A stretch of DNA of 64,000 nucleotides from Planctomyces sp. (GCA_019636235.1 JAHBXW010000002.1:186001-250000); one strand, 5' to 3'; positions 24,819 through 35,529 are shown, numbered from the stretch's first letter. Notes: generated by a model from the letters alone, not told the origin. Numbers and translations are program-made.

Positions 24819-27731
24819 GTGGCACGGACATCCGGCAACGGACACAAGAACGGCAACGGCGACGGAAACGGGCGGGGGCATGACGATGGCGGCGGCACGG
24901 CCCTGTCGGTGGATACCGCGGCGCCAGCGCTGAACAGCCAGAGCCTCAGCTACGTCGAGGATCTGTACGAATCGTTCCTCAAAAGCCGGGACGCCGTGCC
25001 GGCCGAATGGGCCGCGTACTTCGACGCCATGCACGCTGGCGAAGACGCCAACGGCAGCGTCCATTCCGCCTGGTCAGCCGATCCCCCATTCCCCTCGCGC
25101 AGCATCTTCAACCCCGCCGGCGCGCAGGCCGCCACGTCCCGCGTCGCGCCCGGCCAGCAGCGGATGGACGTCGCCGCGACCCAGGAGCGGCTGGATCAGT
25201 TGATCCGCAACTTTCGCGTCCGCGGGCACATCGCGGCGAATCTCGATCCGCTCGCGCAGCCCCGCTCCGCCCCCCCGGAGCTGGACCCTGCCTTTTACGA
25301 GTTCACCGAGGAGGACATGGATCACGAACTGTCGACCAAGTGGGTCGGCGGTCCGGACGTCCGCACGCTCCGGGGCATCATCAACTGGCTGAAAACGACT
25401 TACTGCCGGTCGATCGGCGTGCAGTTCATGCACATCGACAGCCTTCGCGTCCGCGAGTGGCTGCAGGAGCAGATGGAAGCCACAGGGAACCGGCTGCGGC
25501 TGAAACACGAGGAGCAGGTCCGGATTCTGAAGCGGCTGGCCGACGCCGTCATTTTCGAGGAGTTCCTGTCGAAGAAGTTCGTGGGGTACAAGTTCTTCTC
25601 GCTGGAAGGGGCCGAGACGCTGATTCCGCTGCTCGACATGGCGATCGAGAAGGCGGGGAACGAAGGCGTCCGCGAGGTCGTCATCGGCATGGCGCACCGC
25701 GGACGGCTGAACGTGCTGGCCAACGTCCTGCAGAAGAGCCCCCGGCTGATCTTCCGGGAGTTCGACGACAACGACCCGCAACTGCACTTCGGCCACGGCG
25801 ACGTCAAGTATCACCTGGGCTACAGCAGCGACTGGTTCACCACCGAGAACAAGAAGGTGCACCTGTCGTTGTGCTTCAATCCCAGCCACCTGGAGTTCGT
25901 CAACACGGTGGCGCAGGGCCGGATCCGGGCGAAGCAGGACCGGTTCCGCGATTTCCGCCGCGAGCATGGGATGTGCATCCTGGTGCATGGGGACGCCGCT
26001 TTCGCGGGCGAGGGCATCGTCCAGGAGACGCTCAACCTGTCCGAACTGAAGGGCTACAAGATCGGCGGGACGCTGCACATCATCCTGAACAACCAGGTGG
26101 GCTTCACGACGTCACCGGACGAAGGGCGTTCGACGACGTACGCCAGCGATGTCGCCAAGATGCTGCAGAGCCCGATCTTCCATGTGAACGGCGAGGATCC
26201 GGAGGCCGTGGCGCAGGTGCTGAACCTGGCGCTCGATTTCCGGCGAAAGTTCCGGCGGGACGTCGTGATCGACATGTACTGCTACCGCCGTCGCGGACAT
26301 AACGAGGGGGACGAGCCGGAATTCACGCAGCCGCTGATGTACAAGGCCATCAAGGAGCGGAAATCGGTCTACGAGGCCTACCTGGAGCACCTGCAGGGTC
26401 AGCGCGGCGTCACCCGGGAAGAGGCGGAGAAGATCAACGAGGAGCGCCGCGCCCGGCTGGATACGGAACTCACCGAGGCCCGCCGCGAGGACTTCGTCCG
26501 CCGCGTCGACCACTGGGGCGGCATCTGGTCGGGGTTCATGGGCGGCCCGGCCTCGCAGGCCGATCATCCCGATACGTCCCTCCCCGCCGAGAAGCTGAGC
26601 AAGATTCTCGAGGTGCAGACGATCGTCCCCGAGGACTTCGCGCCGCATCCGAAGATCGTGCGGTTGCTGGAGGCCCGCCGGGAAATGTCCGCCGGCAAAC
26701 GGCCCCTGGACTGGGGGGCGGCGGAGCTGCTGGCGTTCGGATCGATCCTCGTCGACGGCCGCCCGATCCGCTTCTCCGGTCAGGACGTCCGACGGGGCAC
26801 GTTCAGCCACCGGCACGCGGTGCTGTCCGACTACGAGGACGGCCATACGTTCAAGCCGTTGAAAAACATCGAGCCCGAGCGGGGCCGGATCGAGATCTAC
26901 AACAGCCCCCTGTCGGAGGCGGGCGTGCTGGGCTTCGAATACGGGTACAGCCTCGACTGCCCGGAAGGGCTGGTCATGTGGGAGGCTCAGTTCGGGGACT
27001 TCTGCAACGCCGCGCAAGTCATCATCGACCAGTTCATCACGAGCGCCGAGGACAAGTGGGACCGGCTGAGCAATTTGGTGCTGCTGCTGCCGCATGGCTA
27101 TGAGGGGCAGGGTCCGGAGCATTCCAGCGCCCGGCTGGAGCGGTTCCTGAGCATGGCGGCCGACGACAACTATCAGATCGTCCAGCCGTCGACCCCCGCG
27201 CAGATGTTCCACCTGCTTCGCCGTCAGGTGCTGCGGAAGTGGAAAAAGCCGCTGTGCGTGATGACTCCCAAGAGCCTGCTCCGGCTGCCGGCCTGCACGT
27301 CGTCGCTCGAGGATTGCGCGACGGGCGGGTTCCGGCCGGTGCTCAACGACACGACGATCGCCGACCCGTCGAAGGTGAACCGGATCCTGTTGTGCTCGGG
27401 GCGGGTGTACTACGACCTGGCCGAGAAACGGGCGGCGGAGAACCGGGACGACATCGCGATCGTGCGGGTCGAGGAGTTCTATCCGCTGCCGAAAGCCGCG
27501 CTGCAGGAGTGCCTGTCCCAGTATCCCGAGGGCACTCCCGTGCTGTGGGTCCAGGACGAACCCGAGAACATGGGCGCCGGGCGGTTCATGCGGATTCACT
27601 TCGGCGAACGGTTGTTCAACCGTTACCCGATGAGCGTGGTGTCGCGTCCCGCATCGGCCAGCCCCGCGACGGGATCGCACAACGCCCACAAGCGCGAACA
27701 GGCGCGGCTGCTGCAGGAAGCCTTCACCTGA
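24819..27731 (+). CDS. sucA: 2-oxoglutarate dehydrogenase E1 component
   Basis: 970 aa, a full-length thiamine-diphosphate-dependent E1o that decarboxylates 2-oxoglutarate and passes the succinyl group to the E2 lipoyl domain (TCA cycle). Visible family blocks: [20 protein letters not shown] at the N terminus, [36 protein letters not shown] with the diphosphate-binding segment through [27 protein letters not shown], and FGYxYGYS-like [20 protein letters not shown]. The start is GTG 24819 with GAAGGA upstream. The first 25 residues are an unusual Gly/Asn/His/Asp repeat. E2 (sucB) is not next to it, unlike in many bacteria. Confidence 0.96.
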   Translation: MARTSGNGHKNGNGDGNGRGHDDGGGTALSVDTAAPALNSQSLSYVEDLYESFLKSRDAVPAEWAAYFDAMHAGEDANGSVHSAWSADPPFPSRSIFNPAGAQAATSRVAPGQQRMDVAATQERLDQLIRNFRVRGHIAANLDPLAQPRSAPPELDPAFYEFTEEDMDHELSTKWVGGPDVRTLRGIINWLKTTYCRSIGVQFMHIDSLRVREWLQEQMEATGNRLRLKHEEQVRILKRLADAVIFEEFLSKKFVGYKFFSLEGAETLIPLLDMAIEKAGNEGVREVVIGMAHRGRLNVLANVLQKSPRLIFREFDDNDPQLHFGHGDVKYHLGYSSDWFTTENKKVHLSLCFNPSHLEFVNTVAQGRIRAKQDRFRDFRREHGMCILVHGDAAFAGEGIVQETLNLSELKGYKIGGTLHIILNNQVGFTTSPDEGRSTTYASDVAKMLQSPIFHVNGEDPEAVAQVLNLALDFRRKFRRDVVIDMYCYRRRGHNEGDEPEFTQPLMYKAIKERKSVYEAYLEHLQGQRGVTREEAEKINEERRARLDTELTEARREDFVRRVDHWGGIWSGFMGGPASQADHPDTSLPAEKLSKILEVQTIVPEDFAPHPKIVRLLEARREMSAGKRPLDWGAAELLAFGSILVDGRPIRFSGQDVRRGTFSHRHAVLSDYEDGHTFKPLKNIEPERGRIEIYNSPLSEAGVLGFEYGYSLDCPEGLVMWEAQFGDFCNAAQVIIDQFITSAEDKWDRLSNLVLLLPHGYEGQGPEHSSARLERFLSMAADDNYQIVQPSTPAQMFHLLRRQVLRKWKKPLCVMTPKSLLRLPACTSSLEDCATGGFRPVLNDTTIADPSKVNRILLCSGRVYYDLAEKRAAENRDDIAIVRVEEFYPLPKAALQECLSQYPEGTPVLWVQDEPENMGAGRFMRIHFGERLFNRYPMSVVSRPASASPATGSHNAHKREQARLLQEAFT

Positions 27732-27749
27732 TCGCGCGGCGCGGACGTT

Positions 27750-28577
27750 TCACAGTTGTTCCACGAGACGTTCCGGCGCCGGCCGGGACGTCTCGCGACG
27801 TTTCGGGGGACCGATCGGTTCCAGCGGCCAGACGTCGACGTCGACGCCCAGCGACATGACGGCGTGATCCGGAGGCCGGCCCGCGGGGGTCAATCCGTTG
27901 AGTTCCAGCAGATGCTCGTCCCAGTGCCCGAGCTGGACGTCTGAAATCTCGTAGGGCGGGTGCTGCACCAGCCCGGACCTGAGCAGACCATCGGGGCGGC
28001 ACGCGAACAGCGTGTAACGTTCGATCAGGAAGTGCTCGAGCGTGTCCGGTTCGGCGAGCCGCGCGGGGCCCGAGGGGGCGTACTCGAACCGGCAGGTCAA
28101 CGAGTGCGGGCTGCGGCGGCGATGACTCTGAAAGGCGACCCGTCCGTGCGGCACATCGCCCCAGGCCCGCATCGCCGCGTGCTCGTAGGGCAGATGGTAA
28201 AACGTTCGCGCGCCCCACACCGCCAGCGGCTGATTTGCATCGAGCGACAGGAACCAGACGCCGGAAACGCCGTTGTCCGCGACGGCGTACGTGCGAAGAT
28301 TCAGCTCCAGGAAGTTCGACACGAACGGCAGCGCCGGCGTCCCGCGGAGCCGGATGTTCCGCATGAAAAACGGGACAATGCCAACCCACGCCGAGCCGTC
28401 GAACGTTTCCAGCGTGAGCCCGCCCGGCAGCCGGGGCGAGATCAGCTCGGGCGGGAACCGCCAGTGCAGAAACAGCAGGTTCCGCCAGGTGTGTCGCATC
28501 AGCGGGCGGCGACGATCCGCAGGGGGCGGTTGGCGCCGGCTCCAGGTTCGCGGCTGGTCGTCGAGCAGAAGCGGCAT
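27750..28577 (-). CDS. DUF2071 (YqjF-like) family protein
   Basis: 275 aa matching DUF2071: WRNLLFLHWRFPPELISPRL at the N terminus, DGSAWVGIVPFFMRNIRLRG, FLELNLRTYAV and GVWFLSLDANQPLAVWGAR. The fold is an acetoacetate-decarboxylase-like beta barrel; the function is unknown. GAGGAG precedes ATG 28577. An internal ATG 26 codons downstream would also start just before the conserved region. It converges with sucA (18 bp). Confidence 0.9.
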   Translation of the reverse strand: MPLLLDDQPRTWSRRQPPPADRRRPLMRHTWRNLLFLHWRFPPELISPRLPGGLTLETFDGSAWVGIVPFFMRNIRLRGTPALPFVSNFLELNLRTYAVADNGVSGVWFLSLDANQPLAVWGARTFYHLPYEHAAMRAWGDVPHGRVAFQSHRRRSPHSLTCRFEYAPSGPARLAEPDTLEHFLIERYTLFACRPDGLLRSGLVQHPPYEISDVQLGHWDEHLLELNGLTPAGRPPDHAVMSLGVDVDVWPLEPIGPPKRRETSRPAPERLVEQL

Positions 28578-28862
28578 GTCCAGCGCTCCTCGTCGCAGGG
28601 TGAATGCTCACGGAACTTATGAGAACCCGCAGTCGCGGCCGGGCGACCTGTCCGGCGGATTCGGCCGGTTCTGTTCCGGAGGAACCGCAATCCCGGCTTG
28701 GCATTCACTGGGACATTGAGCGCGGATTTCTCGCATGTCGGGCGGGGCGGCGCGAAGAGCGGTTCGCCTCATGCCTGCCGGTCACGGGCGTCGATACTTC
28801 CGGAAAGGACTGCACCGGCTGCGCCGCGCGCCTCCGGGCCGGAATAAGGACATTCCCACGCC

Positions 28863-30638
28863 GTGGACATGCTGCCGAGGACATCGGGGCTGATCGGCCG
28901 ACTGCCGCTGCTGCGGCGGCTTCGGCGATGGCGCGCCCTGGGGCTGGCGACGGCTGCGGCGGCCGCCCTGCTCTCCGCAGTTCCGGCGGCGGCCCAGTCG
29001 CCCGGCCTGCGTCCGCTGTATACATCAAAGCCGCGGTTCCGAATCCCGTTCCAGTTCGACGCCGACGAGATGCGGCGACTGGGCGCCGCGGAAATCGAGC
29101 TGCACCTGTCGACCGATCAGGGTTTTAGCTGGACGCGGGATCAGTCCGTCGATCCATCGGCGGCCAAGTTCTCCTTCGAAGCGCCGGACAACGGCGAATA
29201 CTGGTTCGCGGTGCGGACGATCGACCGCGCGGGACGCAAATATCCGGACGGCGAACTGCAGCCCGGGCTGACGGTCATCGTGGATTCGGCGCCTCCCACG
29301 CTGTCGCTGAGCGTGTCGCCGCTGGGGCGCGACCGCGTCTCGTTATCCTGGGACGCCTCCGACGAACACCTCGACCTGTCGACGCTGCGGATTGAGTGGC
29401 AGGACGCTGAGACGACGCAGTGGCAGCCGGTGTCGATCCTGCCGGCCGAAAGCGGACAGACAAGCTGGGTGACTCGCGGCGACGTTCAGGTCCGCGGAAC
29501 CGTCAGCGACCTGGCGGGGAACACGGCTGAGGCCAGCCATGCGACCTCCGGCGGGGGATTCGAGGCGCCGGCGGCGCCTTCGCTGCCCGCGGCGCCTGCG
29601 CGATCCGGCCGGCCCTCGGAGCCCGACTTCAGCAAACCCGTCGCCGATGGCCGCGACAACGCGCCGGAACCCCCTGTCGGACGCAGAACCGCTTCGCGGA
29701 CCGACGATGGCGCCGCCGATGCGCTGCCCGTCATCCGCAGCCGCGAACCAGCCAGTTACTTCCGCCAGCGGAACGCCGCGCCGAACCGCATGGCGTCTTC
29801 CCCGGTTCAGGAGCGTCCGACCGTCGCGCAGGAACGCTGGCTGCCGCCCGTCACGACGCCCACGGCCAGGCCCGGGGACGTTGCAGCGGCCACGCCGGCC
29901 GCCCATCCCCTGGCCCCGACGTCGCCTCCCGCGCTGCCGCCCACAACGGCCCCGGCGCTGCCCTCAACGTCGCCCGTCGATTCCGTGCCGTCCGCCGTCG
30001 CGGTCCGCTCCGTGCGCAGCCGGTCGTTCAAGATCGGTTATCAACTCGACGATGTCGGCCCTTCCGGCGTCGCGCAGGTCGACCTGTACATCACCGAAGA
30101 CAACGGCCGGAAGTGGTATCACTACGGGAGCGATCCGGACCGCATCAGCCCGTTCGACGTCGTCGTGCCGGGGGATGGCGATTACGGCTTCGCGCTCCGC
30201 GTGCAGAGCGGCACGGGCGTCGCGGCCGATCCGCCCCAGCCGGGCGACGCGCCCGAGATTCGGATTCACGTCGACCACGAACCGCCCGTGGCGCAGCTGC
30301 TGCCGCTGCGGCAGGGACAGGGCGCCGCGCACAACCAGATTCTGATCGAGTGGACGGTGTCCGATTCGAACCTCGCGGAGCGGCCGGTGGGGCTGTTCTA
30401 CTCCGAGAGTCCGAACGGCCCCTGGCTTCCAATCACCGACTGGACCGAGAACTCCGGCCGGCATGTGTGGACGGTCACGGAGCCGGTCCGCCAGCGGCTG
30501 TATGTCCGGCTCGAAGCGCGGGACCTCGCCGGCAACATCACGGAGGCGCGGTCGGATCAGCCCGTGCTGGTCGACCTTGCCAAGCCAACGGCGCGGATCG
30601 TCGACGTCGAGTCCGACGTCCGTCCGGGTCCGCAGTGA
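28863..30638 (+). CDS. Exported protein with Ig/FN3-like beta-sandwich repeats
   Basis: 591 aa. A signal peptide (RALGLATAAAAALLSAVPAAAQ) precedes beta-rich segments. Two similar regions, about 45-215 and 375-580, share the wording (Y/H)LSTDQGFSWTRD or YITEDNGRKWYHY, GEYWFAVRTIDRAGR or DYGFALRVQSGTG, and YVRLEARDLAGNITEA. They thus form an internal duplication of Ig-like or fibronectin-like domains separated by a long Pro/Ala/Thr linker. This suggests a secreted or surface structural or ligand-binding protein. GTG 28863 is preferred because AAGGA is better spaced to it than to the ATG two codons later. Function unknown. Confidence 0.82.
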   Translation: MDMLPRTSGLIGRLPLLRRLRRWRALGLATAAAAALLSAVPAAAQSPGLRPLYTSKPRFRIPFQFDADEMRRLGAAEIELHLSTDQGFSWTRDQSVDPSAAKFSFEAPDNGEYWFAVRTIDRAGRKYPDGELQPGLTVIVDSAPPTLSLSVSPLGRDRVSLSWDASDEHLDLSTLRIEWQDAETTQWQPVSILPAESGQTSWVTRGDVQVRGTVSDLAGNTAEASHATSGGGFEAPAAPSLPAAPARSGRPSEPDFSKPVADGRDNAPEPPVGRRTASRTDDGAADALPVIRSREPASYFRQRNAAPNRMASSPVQERPTVAQERWLPPVTTPTARPGDVAAATPAAHPLAPTSPPALPPTTAPALPSTSPVDSVPSAVAVRSVRSRSFKIGYQLDDVGPSGVAQVDLYITEDNGRKWYHYGSDPDRISPFDVVVPGDGDYGFALRVQSGTGVAADPPQPGDAPEIRIHVDHEPPVAQLLPLRQGQGAAHNQILIEWTVSDSNLAERPVGLFYSESPNGPWLPITDWTENSGRHVWTVTEPVRQRLYVRLEARDLAGNITEARSDQPVLVDLAKPTARIVDVESDVRPGPQ

Positions 30639-30657
30639 GCGTCGCTGCGGGCAGCCG

Positions 30658-31938
30658 CTAGGGCGCGGCCAGCAGTCGCTCGATCGGCCGCCCCTCGCAA
30701 AGCGCGATGGGTCGCCCGATGGGCGTGATGATCTCCTGCTGATAGTCGACCTGCAGCGCGGACAGGATGGTCGCGTACAGGTCGGCCACGCTGACCGGGT
30801 CGGACGGATCCTTCGACGCGCCGGTCGGGTCGGTGGCCCCGATCAGCAGTCCGCTGGCCAGCCCGCCGCCTCCCAGCAGGCACGAGAATCCCGAGGGCCA
30901 GTGGTCGCGGCCGTCCAGCGGATTGATCCGCGGCGTGCGCCCGAACTCGCCGATGCAGAGCAGCACGGTGGAATCCAGCAGCTCGTGTTCGACGAGATCC
31001 CGGACGAGGGCCGCGAGGGCCGGGTCGAGGATCGCCGCCTGCGTCCGATGCCCTGTGAAGTTCTCGGCGTGCGTGTCGAACCCGTCAAGAACCACCTGGA
31101 CCGCGCGAACGCCCTGCTCCACCAGGCGGCGCGCCATCAGGCAGCCGCGTCCGAAACGCGAGGCGCCGTACCGCTCCCGCAGGTCGGCGGGCTCGCCATC
31201 CAGGTCGAACGCCCGCAGCTGTTCGGACGACATCATCGCCAGCGCCTTGTCGAGCGTCGCTTCGTGCAGCGTCGCGGCAGCCCGGGCTTCCCGACCAGTC
31301 CGGAACTCGCGGCTGACGGCCTCCAGCGCGGCCTGTCGGCGCGCCTGACGCGGCTCGCCGACGCGCGCTCGCAGGTTGCGCAGGTTCTGACCGGGGTCGG
31401 CGATTCGGAAGGCGTCGAAATCATCTCCCAGATACCCTCCGCGAGGCAGCGCGAATCCCGCGCCGCCCGCCAGCGACACATGCATCGGGATTTCGACCCC
31501 CGCGTCGGGCAGCGCGTGGGCCAGGATCGCGCCCAGCGAGGGGTGCACGACCGTCGGATCGGGACGATAGCCGGTCAGGAGGTGATACGTGCCCCGCTCG
31601 TGGTCGCCTTCTTTCGAAACAAGCGAGCGGATCACGCTGAGGTGATGCAGTTGTTCCGCGACGGCGGGAAAACCGTCGGCGATTTCAACGTCCCGCAGGG
31701 TGGTGCGAATCGCTTTCGTCGGTCCGCCAATCGTCGTGCCCGGGTGCGGATCCCACGTTTCAAGCTGGCTGGGGCCCCCCTGCATCCAAAGCGTGATCAG
31801 TGATTTGGGGCGCTCAGGGCCCCGTTTGGCGGCGGCACGGGCTGACAGACCGGGCACGAGAAACGAAACGCCCAATGCGGCCGCGGCCCGCAGCAGCGAC
31901 CGGCGATCGACGGCGGCGGGACGGGTCAGTGGTTCCAT
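30658..31938 (-). CDS. DUF1501 family protein
   Basis: 426 aa. An RRSLLRAAAALGVSFLVPGL Tat-like signal leads into the DUF1501 core: LITLWMQGGPSQLETWDPHP, GDHERGTYHLLTGYRPDPT, CLMARRLVEQGVRAVQV and LLCIGEFGRTPRINPLDGRD. The ATG at 31938 lies 13 bp inside the end of the upstream DUF1549/DUF1553 gene, so the two are translationally coupled, the standard planctomycete pair. The in-frame extension to 32094 would lie entirely within the upstream gene and is rejected. The product is probably exported folded; biochemical role unknown. Confidence 0.92.
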   Translation of the reverse strand: MEPLTRPAAVDRRSLLRAAAALGVSFLVPGLSARAAAKRGPERPKSLITLWMQGGPSQLETWDPHPGTTIGGPTKAIRTTLRDVEIADGFPAVAEQLHHLSVIRSLVSKEGDHERGTYHLLTGYRPDPTVVHPSLGAILAHALPDAGVEIPMHVSLAGGAGFALPRGGYLGDDFDAFRIADPGQNLRNLRARVGEPRQARRQAALEAVSREFRTGREARAAATLHEATLDKALAMMSSEQLRAFDLDGEPADLRERYGASRFGRGCLMARRLVEQGVRAVQVVLDGFDTHAENFTGHRTQAAILDPALAALVRDLVEHELLDSTVLLCIGEFGRTPRINPLDGRDHWPSGFSCLLGGGGLASGLLIGATDPTGASKDPSDPVSVADLYATILSALQVDYQQEIITPIGRPIALCEGRPIERLLAAP

Positions 31939-33563
31939 GAGAACTCCGGCGCGTTGAACAGCGCCCACATCAGGTCCGCGACGGCGACATGTCGCGGCTG
32001 GCCGGGGCGTTTCGGAATCAGCGCGTCCAGCTCGGCATGTTCGGCGGGCGTCGCGCGCCGCGACAGGCAGACGAGGAAACAGACGTCGACGCATTCCGCC
32101 GGCGTCGCCGCCGCGCCGGCGATCCGACTGGTCGAATTCAACGGGTTGGCGTCGGTCAGCTCTTTCGACAACTCGCCGTTCATTCGCAGCAGCGCCTGGG
32201 GGATGGTTCCCGTGCGGTCGCTGAGTTCATTCTCTCCCGGGTCCCCGAAATCCTCGACGAAATCCCGCTCGCGGAAGAATCGCAGCGTCCGTGTTACGAG
32301 ATGCGAATTCTGATCGACGGTGCGGATCGACGACGCCTGCAGCATGCTGCCGATGACCTGTTCGGGCCGCAGACGCACGAGCGGAAAGATCGCCCAGCGG
32401 CATTCGGCGTCGTCCACGGCGTCGTCCGGGAGTTCCAGATGGCGGGAATCAAGGCGGAATGCCCGAGATGCGGCAATGACCTGCACCAGGCGCCGGAGAT
32501 CGCAGTCATGAGCCCGGAAGTCGCGGCCGAGCTCATCAAGGATGCGGGCTTCGACGGAGTCGGCCGCATCGTCCGGATCGGGCAGATCGTCGACGGCGCG
32601 ATCCGTCAGGAACGGGCGACCAAACATCAGCGCCCAGACGCGGTTGGCGATCGCGCGTTCGAATCGCCGATTCTCCGGATGCGTGACCCAGGCGGCGAGC
32701 CTTTGGCGCGGCAGGCCCTCGGTCGGGAACCACTCCGGTCCGAACGGGACGCCGGGCGACACGGCCCGCGGCTCCAGGGTCATCCGATCCTCGATGGAGT
32801 AAGTCCGGCCGGGATCGTCATGTATGCCGACCAGCGACAGCCGCGTCTGCCCAAAGCAGGCCGCGAGCCCCTCGAAGTCATGCTGCTTCCAGTGGCTGAA
32901 CGGATGATCGTGACATTGCGCACAGTCGAGGCGCTGCCCGAGGAACGCGCGAACGGTGCGGCCGGCCAGCGCGTTCTCATCCAGTTCATCGTTGGCATAA
33001 GCCGCGGTGATGAAGTTGACCTGCGCGCGGTCGGTCCACACGCCGTCGGAGGCGATCAGTTCCCGCACGATGTCGTCGTAACGGCGGCCGGTTCGCAACT
33101 GTTCGCTGAGCCAGTGAGTGAACCGATCCCGTCGATACAGGATGAACTGCCCCGCCTCCACGCCGACGAACGCCCGTGCCAGCCGCTCGGCGAAGTAGTC
33201 CGCGAACCGCGGATCATCGAGCATCGCCGCCGTCCACCGCTCGAGCCGGTCCGGCCCCTGATCGGCCTCGAACCGCCGAATCTCCTCCAGCGACGGCGCC
33301 GTTCCGAACAGGGCCAGCGACAGTCGGCGGAGCACGGTCAACTCATTAGCCGCCGGCGCGGGGACGAGTTGATGCGCGGTCCACAGGCGCTCGAGTTGGC
33401 CGTCGAGCGCGTGAACAGAGTTTTTTCGGAGATCGGCCGCCAGCGCCGGCTGCGGAGGCCGTTCCCGATCGCGGACCGGATTCTGGATCGCCAGACTGGT
33501 GATGCTGGTCACCAGACCGATGACCAGCAGCGGCCAGACGGCTGTGGGGATGCGCATTGACAT
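31926..33563 (-). CDS. DUF1549/DUF1553 domain protein
   Basis: 545 aa with an N-terminal hydrophobic export segment (MRIPTAVWPLLVIGLVTS). DUF1549 (about 50-260) shows LRRLSLALFGTAPSLEEI, then LDCAQCHDHPFSHWKQHDF, whose CxxCH resembles a c-type heme site. DUF1553 (about 290-530) shows HPENRRFERAIANRVWALMFGRP and AVADLMWALFNAPEFSWNH. These proteins usually occur with DUF1501 partners and often a cytochrome-c-like PSD1 domain, absent here. Start 33563 is chosen over the in-frame 33884, whose 107 extra residues are Arg-rich; 33557 is also possible. The downstream gene overlaps by 13 bp. Confidence 0.92.
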   Translation of the reverse strand: MSMRIPTAVWPLLVIGLVTSITSLAIQNPVRDRERPPQPALAADLRKNSVHALDGQLERLWTAHQLVPAPAANELTVLRRLSLALFGTAPSLEEIRRFEADQGPDRLERWTAAMLDDPRFADYFAERLARAFVGVEAGQFILYRRDRFTHWLSEQLRTGRRYDDIVRELIASDGVWTDRAQVNFITAAYANDELDENALAGRTVRAFLGQRLDCAQCHDHPFSHWKQHDFEGLAACFGQTRLSLVGIHDDPGRTYSIEDRMTLEPRAVSPGVPFGPEWFPTEGLPRQRLAAWVTHPENRRFERAIANRVWALMFGRPFLTDRAVDDLPDPDDAADSVEARILDELGRDFRAHDCDLRRLVQVIAASRAFRLDSRHLELPDDAVDDAECRWAIFPLVRLRPEQVIGSMLQASSIRTVDQNSHLVTRTLRFFRERDFVEDFGDPGENELSDRTGTIPQALLRMNGELSKELTDANPLNSTSRIAGAAATPAECVDVCFLVCLSRRATPAEHAELDALIPKRPGQPRHVAVADLMWALFNAPEFSWNH

Positions 33564-33734
33564 GCTCGGGATCGCTGGGGGGCGGACCAGGATCGGCCTG
33601 CACTCCCAGTTGACGGATTCTACCTTTCTTCTGGGGCGTGCGTTTCGCCGCAACGCTGAAACCCTGACGCGCCCCGAGCAGTAACGTATGTTTGTGGGCG
33701 CCGCCGTTGGCCGGGAAGCTCCGGAACGCCTGGG

Positions 33735-34976
33735 ATGCCGCTGAACGCCGGAATCGTCGAACCCGCCGGATCGGAGACGGATCGTCCCGAGACGGCCGCG
33801 ACGTCGGTGAAGACGGACGACTTTCCGCCGTCTGGCGCGGATCCGCGGCTGGAGCTGCCTCCGTTTCCACGACCCTGGCGTCATCCGTTGCGAAGCCTGC
33901 TGTGGGGCATTCGCACGGCATTCGGACTGCTCAGCCTGTGGCTGTTGCTGGCGGTGGCGGCTGCGCTTCCGCTGGTGAACTTCGCGGCGCTGGGGTGGCT
34001 GCTGGATGCGGAGGGGCGGGTGGCGCGGAGCGGACGACTTCGGGAGGGACTGCCGCTCTTGCCCGTGGCGCCTCGGTTTGGATCAATCGTCCTGGGCGTG
34101 TGGTTGTGGCTGTTGCCGCTGCGGTTTGCATCCAGTGCCGCGGTCGATGCGGAGCTGGTGTCGCCCGGGGGGATGGAGGCCGCGCGGCTGGCGATGTTGA
34201 CGCGGGTGCTGTGGGCGATCATTACCGTGCATCTTTGCCTGGCGCTGGCTCGCGGCGGGAGTCTGGCGAGTTTCTTTCGACCGATTCACAACGTCCGCTG
34301 GTTGTGGCGGCGGTTGCGGGACGGAAATTACTGGTCCGATGCCGGCCGGGCCGTGCGGGGGTTCGTGTCGCAGCTCGCGCCGGGACGCGCGGCGTGGCGC
34401 GGCGTCCGCGGCTTCGCCGTCGCGTTCGTGTGGCTGGCCGTGCCGACGGCGCTGTACGCGGCGCTGCGTGAGCTGGAACCCGGCCAGGGATTGATCACCA
34501 TTCTCGGCGGCGTGCTGCTGGTCTGGGCGCTGGCCTGGGTTCCGTTTCTGCAGGCGCGGTTCACGGCGACCGAGCAGTGGTCGTCGGGATTTGAATTCAG
34601 GGCGACGCGCGAACTGGCGCGGCATGCGCCGTTCGCATGGACGTTCGCACTGATCGGCGTCTACGTGCTGTCGCTGCCGCTGTACCTGACGAAGGTCGTG
34701 CTGCCGCCGGCGGACGCGATGTGGCTGCTGACGCTGGTGTTCATCGCCAGCATTCTGCCGGCGCGGGTGCTGACCGGCTGGGCCTATCATCGGGCGGTCG
34801 ATCGCCAGCGGCGGGGCCTCCGCAGCCGGTGGCCGGCGCGGCTGCTGGCCCGGCTGCTGCTGCTCCCGCTGTTGTCGACGTACGTATTCGTGCTGTTCTT
34901 CACGCAGTACATCAGCGAGCACGGCAAGCGGGCCCTGTTCGAGCACCACGCCCTGTTGTTGCCCTGGCCGGGCTGA
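33735..34976 (+). CDS. Polytopic membrane protein of unknown function
   Basis: 413 aa. A Pro-rich soluble leader (1-50) is followed by about seven to eight membrane helices, including SLWLLLAVAAALPLVNFAALGWLLDAEGRVARSG split across a loop and a C-terminal LLLLPLLSTYVFVLFFTQYI. The repeated GW(L)LDAEGR and AYHRA motifs resemble planctomycete proteins annotated only as conserved membrane proteins or DUF4013-like; I cannot assign a function. It is divergent from the DUF1549 gene. No strong ribosome site is seen before ATG 33735. Confidence 0.8.
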   Translation: MPLNAGIVEPAGSETDRPETAATSVKTDDFPPSGADPRLELPPFPRPWRHPLRSLLWGIRTAFGLLSLWLLLAVAAALPLVNFAALGWLLDAEGRVARSGRLREGLPLLPVAPRFGSIVLGVWLWLLPLRFASSAAVDAELVSPGGMEAARLAMLTRVLWAIITVHLCLALARGGSLASFFRPIHNVRWLWRRLRDGNYWSDAGRAVRGFVSQLAPGRAAWRGVRGFAVAFVWLAVPTALYAALRELEPGQGLITILGGVLLVWALAWVPFLQARFTATEQWSSGFEFRATRELARHAPFAWTFALIGVYVLSLPLYLTKVVLPPADAMWLLTLVFIASILPARVLTGWAYHRAVDRQRRGLRSRWPARLLARLLLLPLLSTYVFVLFFTQYISEHGKRALFEHHALLLPWPG

Positions 34977-35010
34977 CAGCGGAACAACGGTTCTGTGCCG
35001 CCGGGCGGCG

Positions 35011-35457
35011 TCAGATGACGAACTCGATCTCCGTGCCGCAGGAGCGGACGAGGTGCAGCCGCCGGGGGACGTCGCACGCATCGGATCGCCGCGACGTCGT
35101 CGAATGGCATCCCAGCCGCCGGGCGATTTCCGGAGGAAACGAGAAGTACTCCGCCAGGGCCAGGGGAGCGTGAAGTCGGGCCGCCGGGGCGGAACTCCGA
35201 GTCTGAAGCATCATCGATTTCAATCCCTGAACGTTCAGCAGCGGGCAGTGGACACAATCCCGATCAGGCGCTGGATCGGCCGCAATTGTGACTTCTGCAG
35301 GACCGCGCGACTTCGACGGCGGTTCGCCTTGCAAGGGCCATTCCGGCGACTGGGCGTCTGCGAAGAATGTGTGGAACGATGGGGTTGACGCGGTCTGCTG
35401 GACTGCGAATGCCCGAGCATCTAAGCGGTGGTCAAATACGAGTGCGCGGCCACGCAT
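35011..35457 (-). CDS. Hypothetical protein (148 aa)
   Basis: The C-terminal half has strongly GC-rich third positions and a natural-looking composition (LALAEYFSFPPEIARRLGC, ending CGTEIEFVI), so at least that part is probably coding. The first half is more A/T-rich in third positions. It contains a CVHCPLL motif and several further Cys. No ribosome site is obvious before ATG 35457. It is the last of a run of small minus-strand genes. No family is recognised, and it may be partly degraded. Confidence 0.42.
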   Translation of the reverse strand: MRGRALVFDHRLDARAFAVQQTASTPSFHTFFADAQSPEWPLQGEPPSKSRGPAEVTIAADPAPDRDCVHCPLLNVQGLKSMMLQTRSSAPAARLHAPLALAEYFSFPPEIARRLGCHSTTSRRSDACDVPRRLHLVRSCGTEIEFVI

Positions 35458-35529
35458 CAGGCTGGCGGTTCAGCGAGCGATGCAGGTCCGCCTGAGCGGT
35501 CTCTCGGATGTCGCCTGATGAGCAGAACT

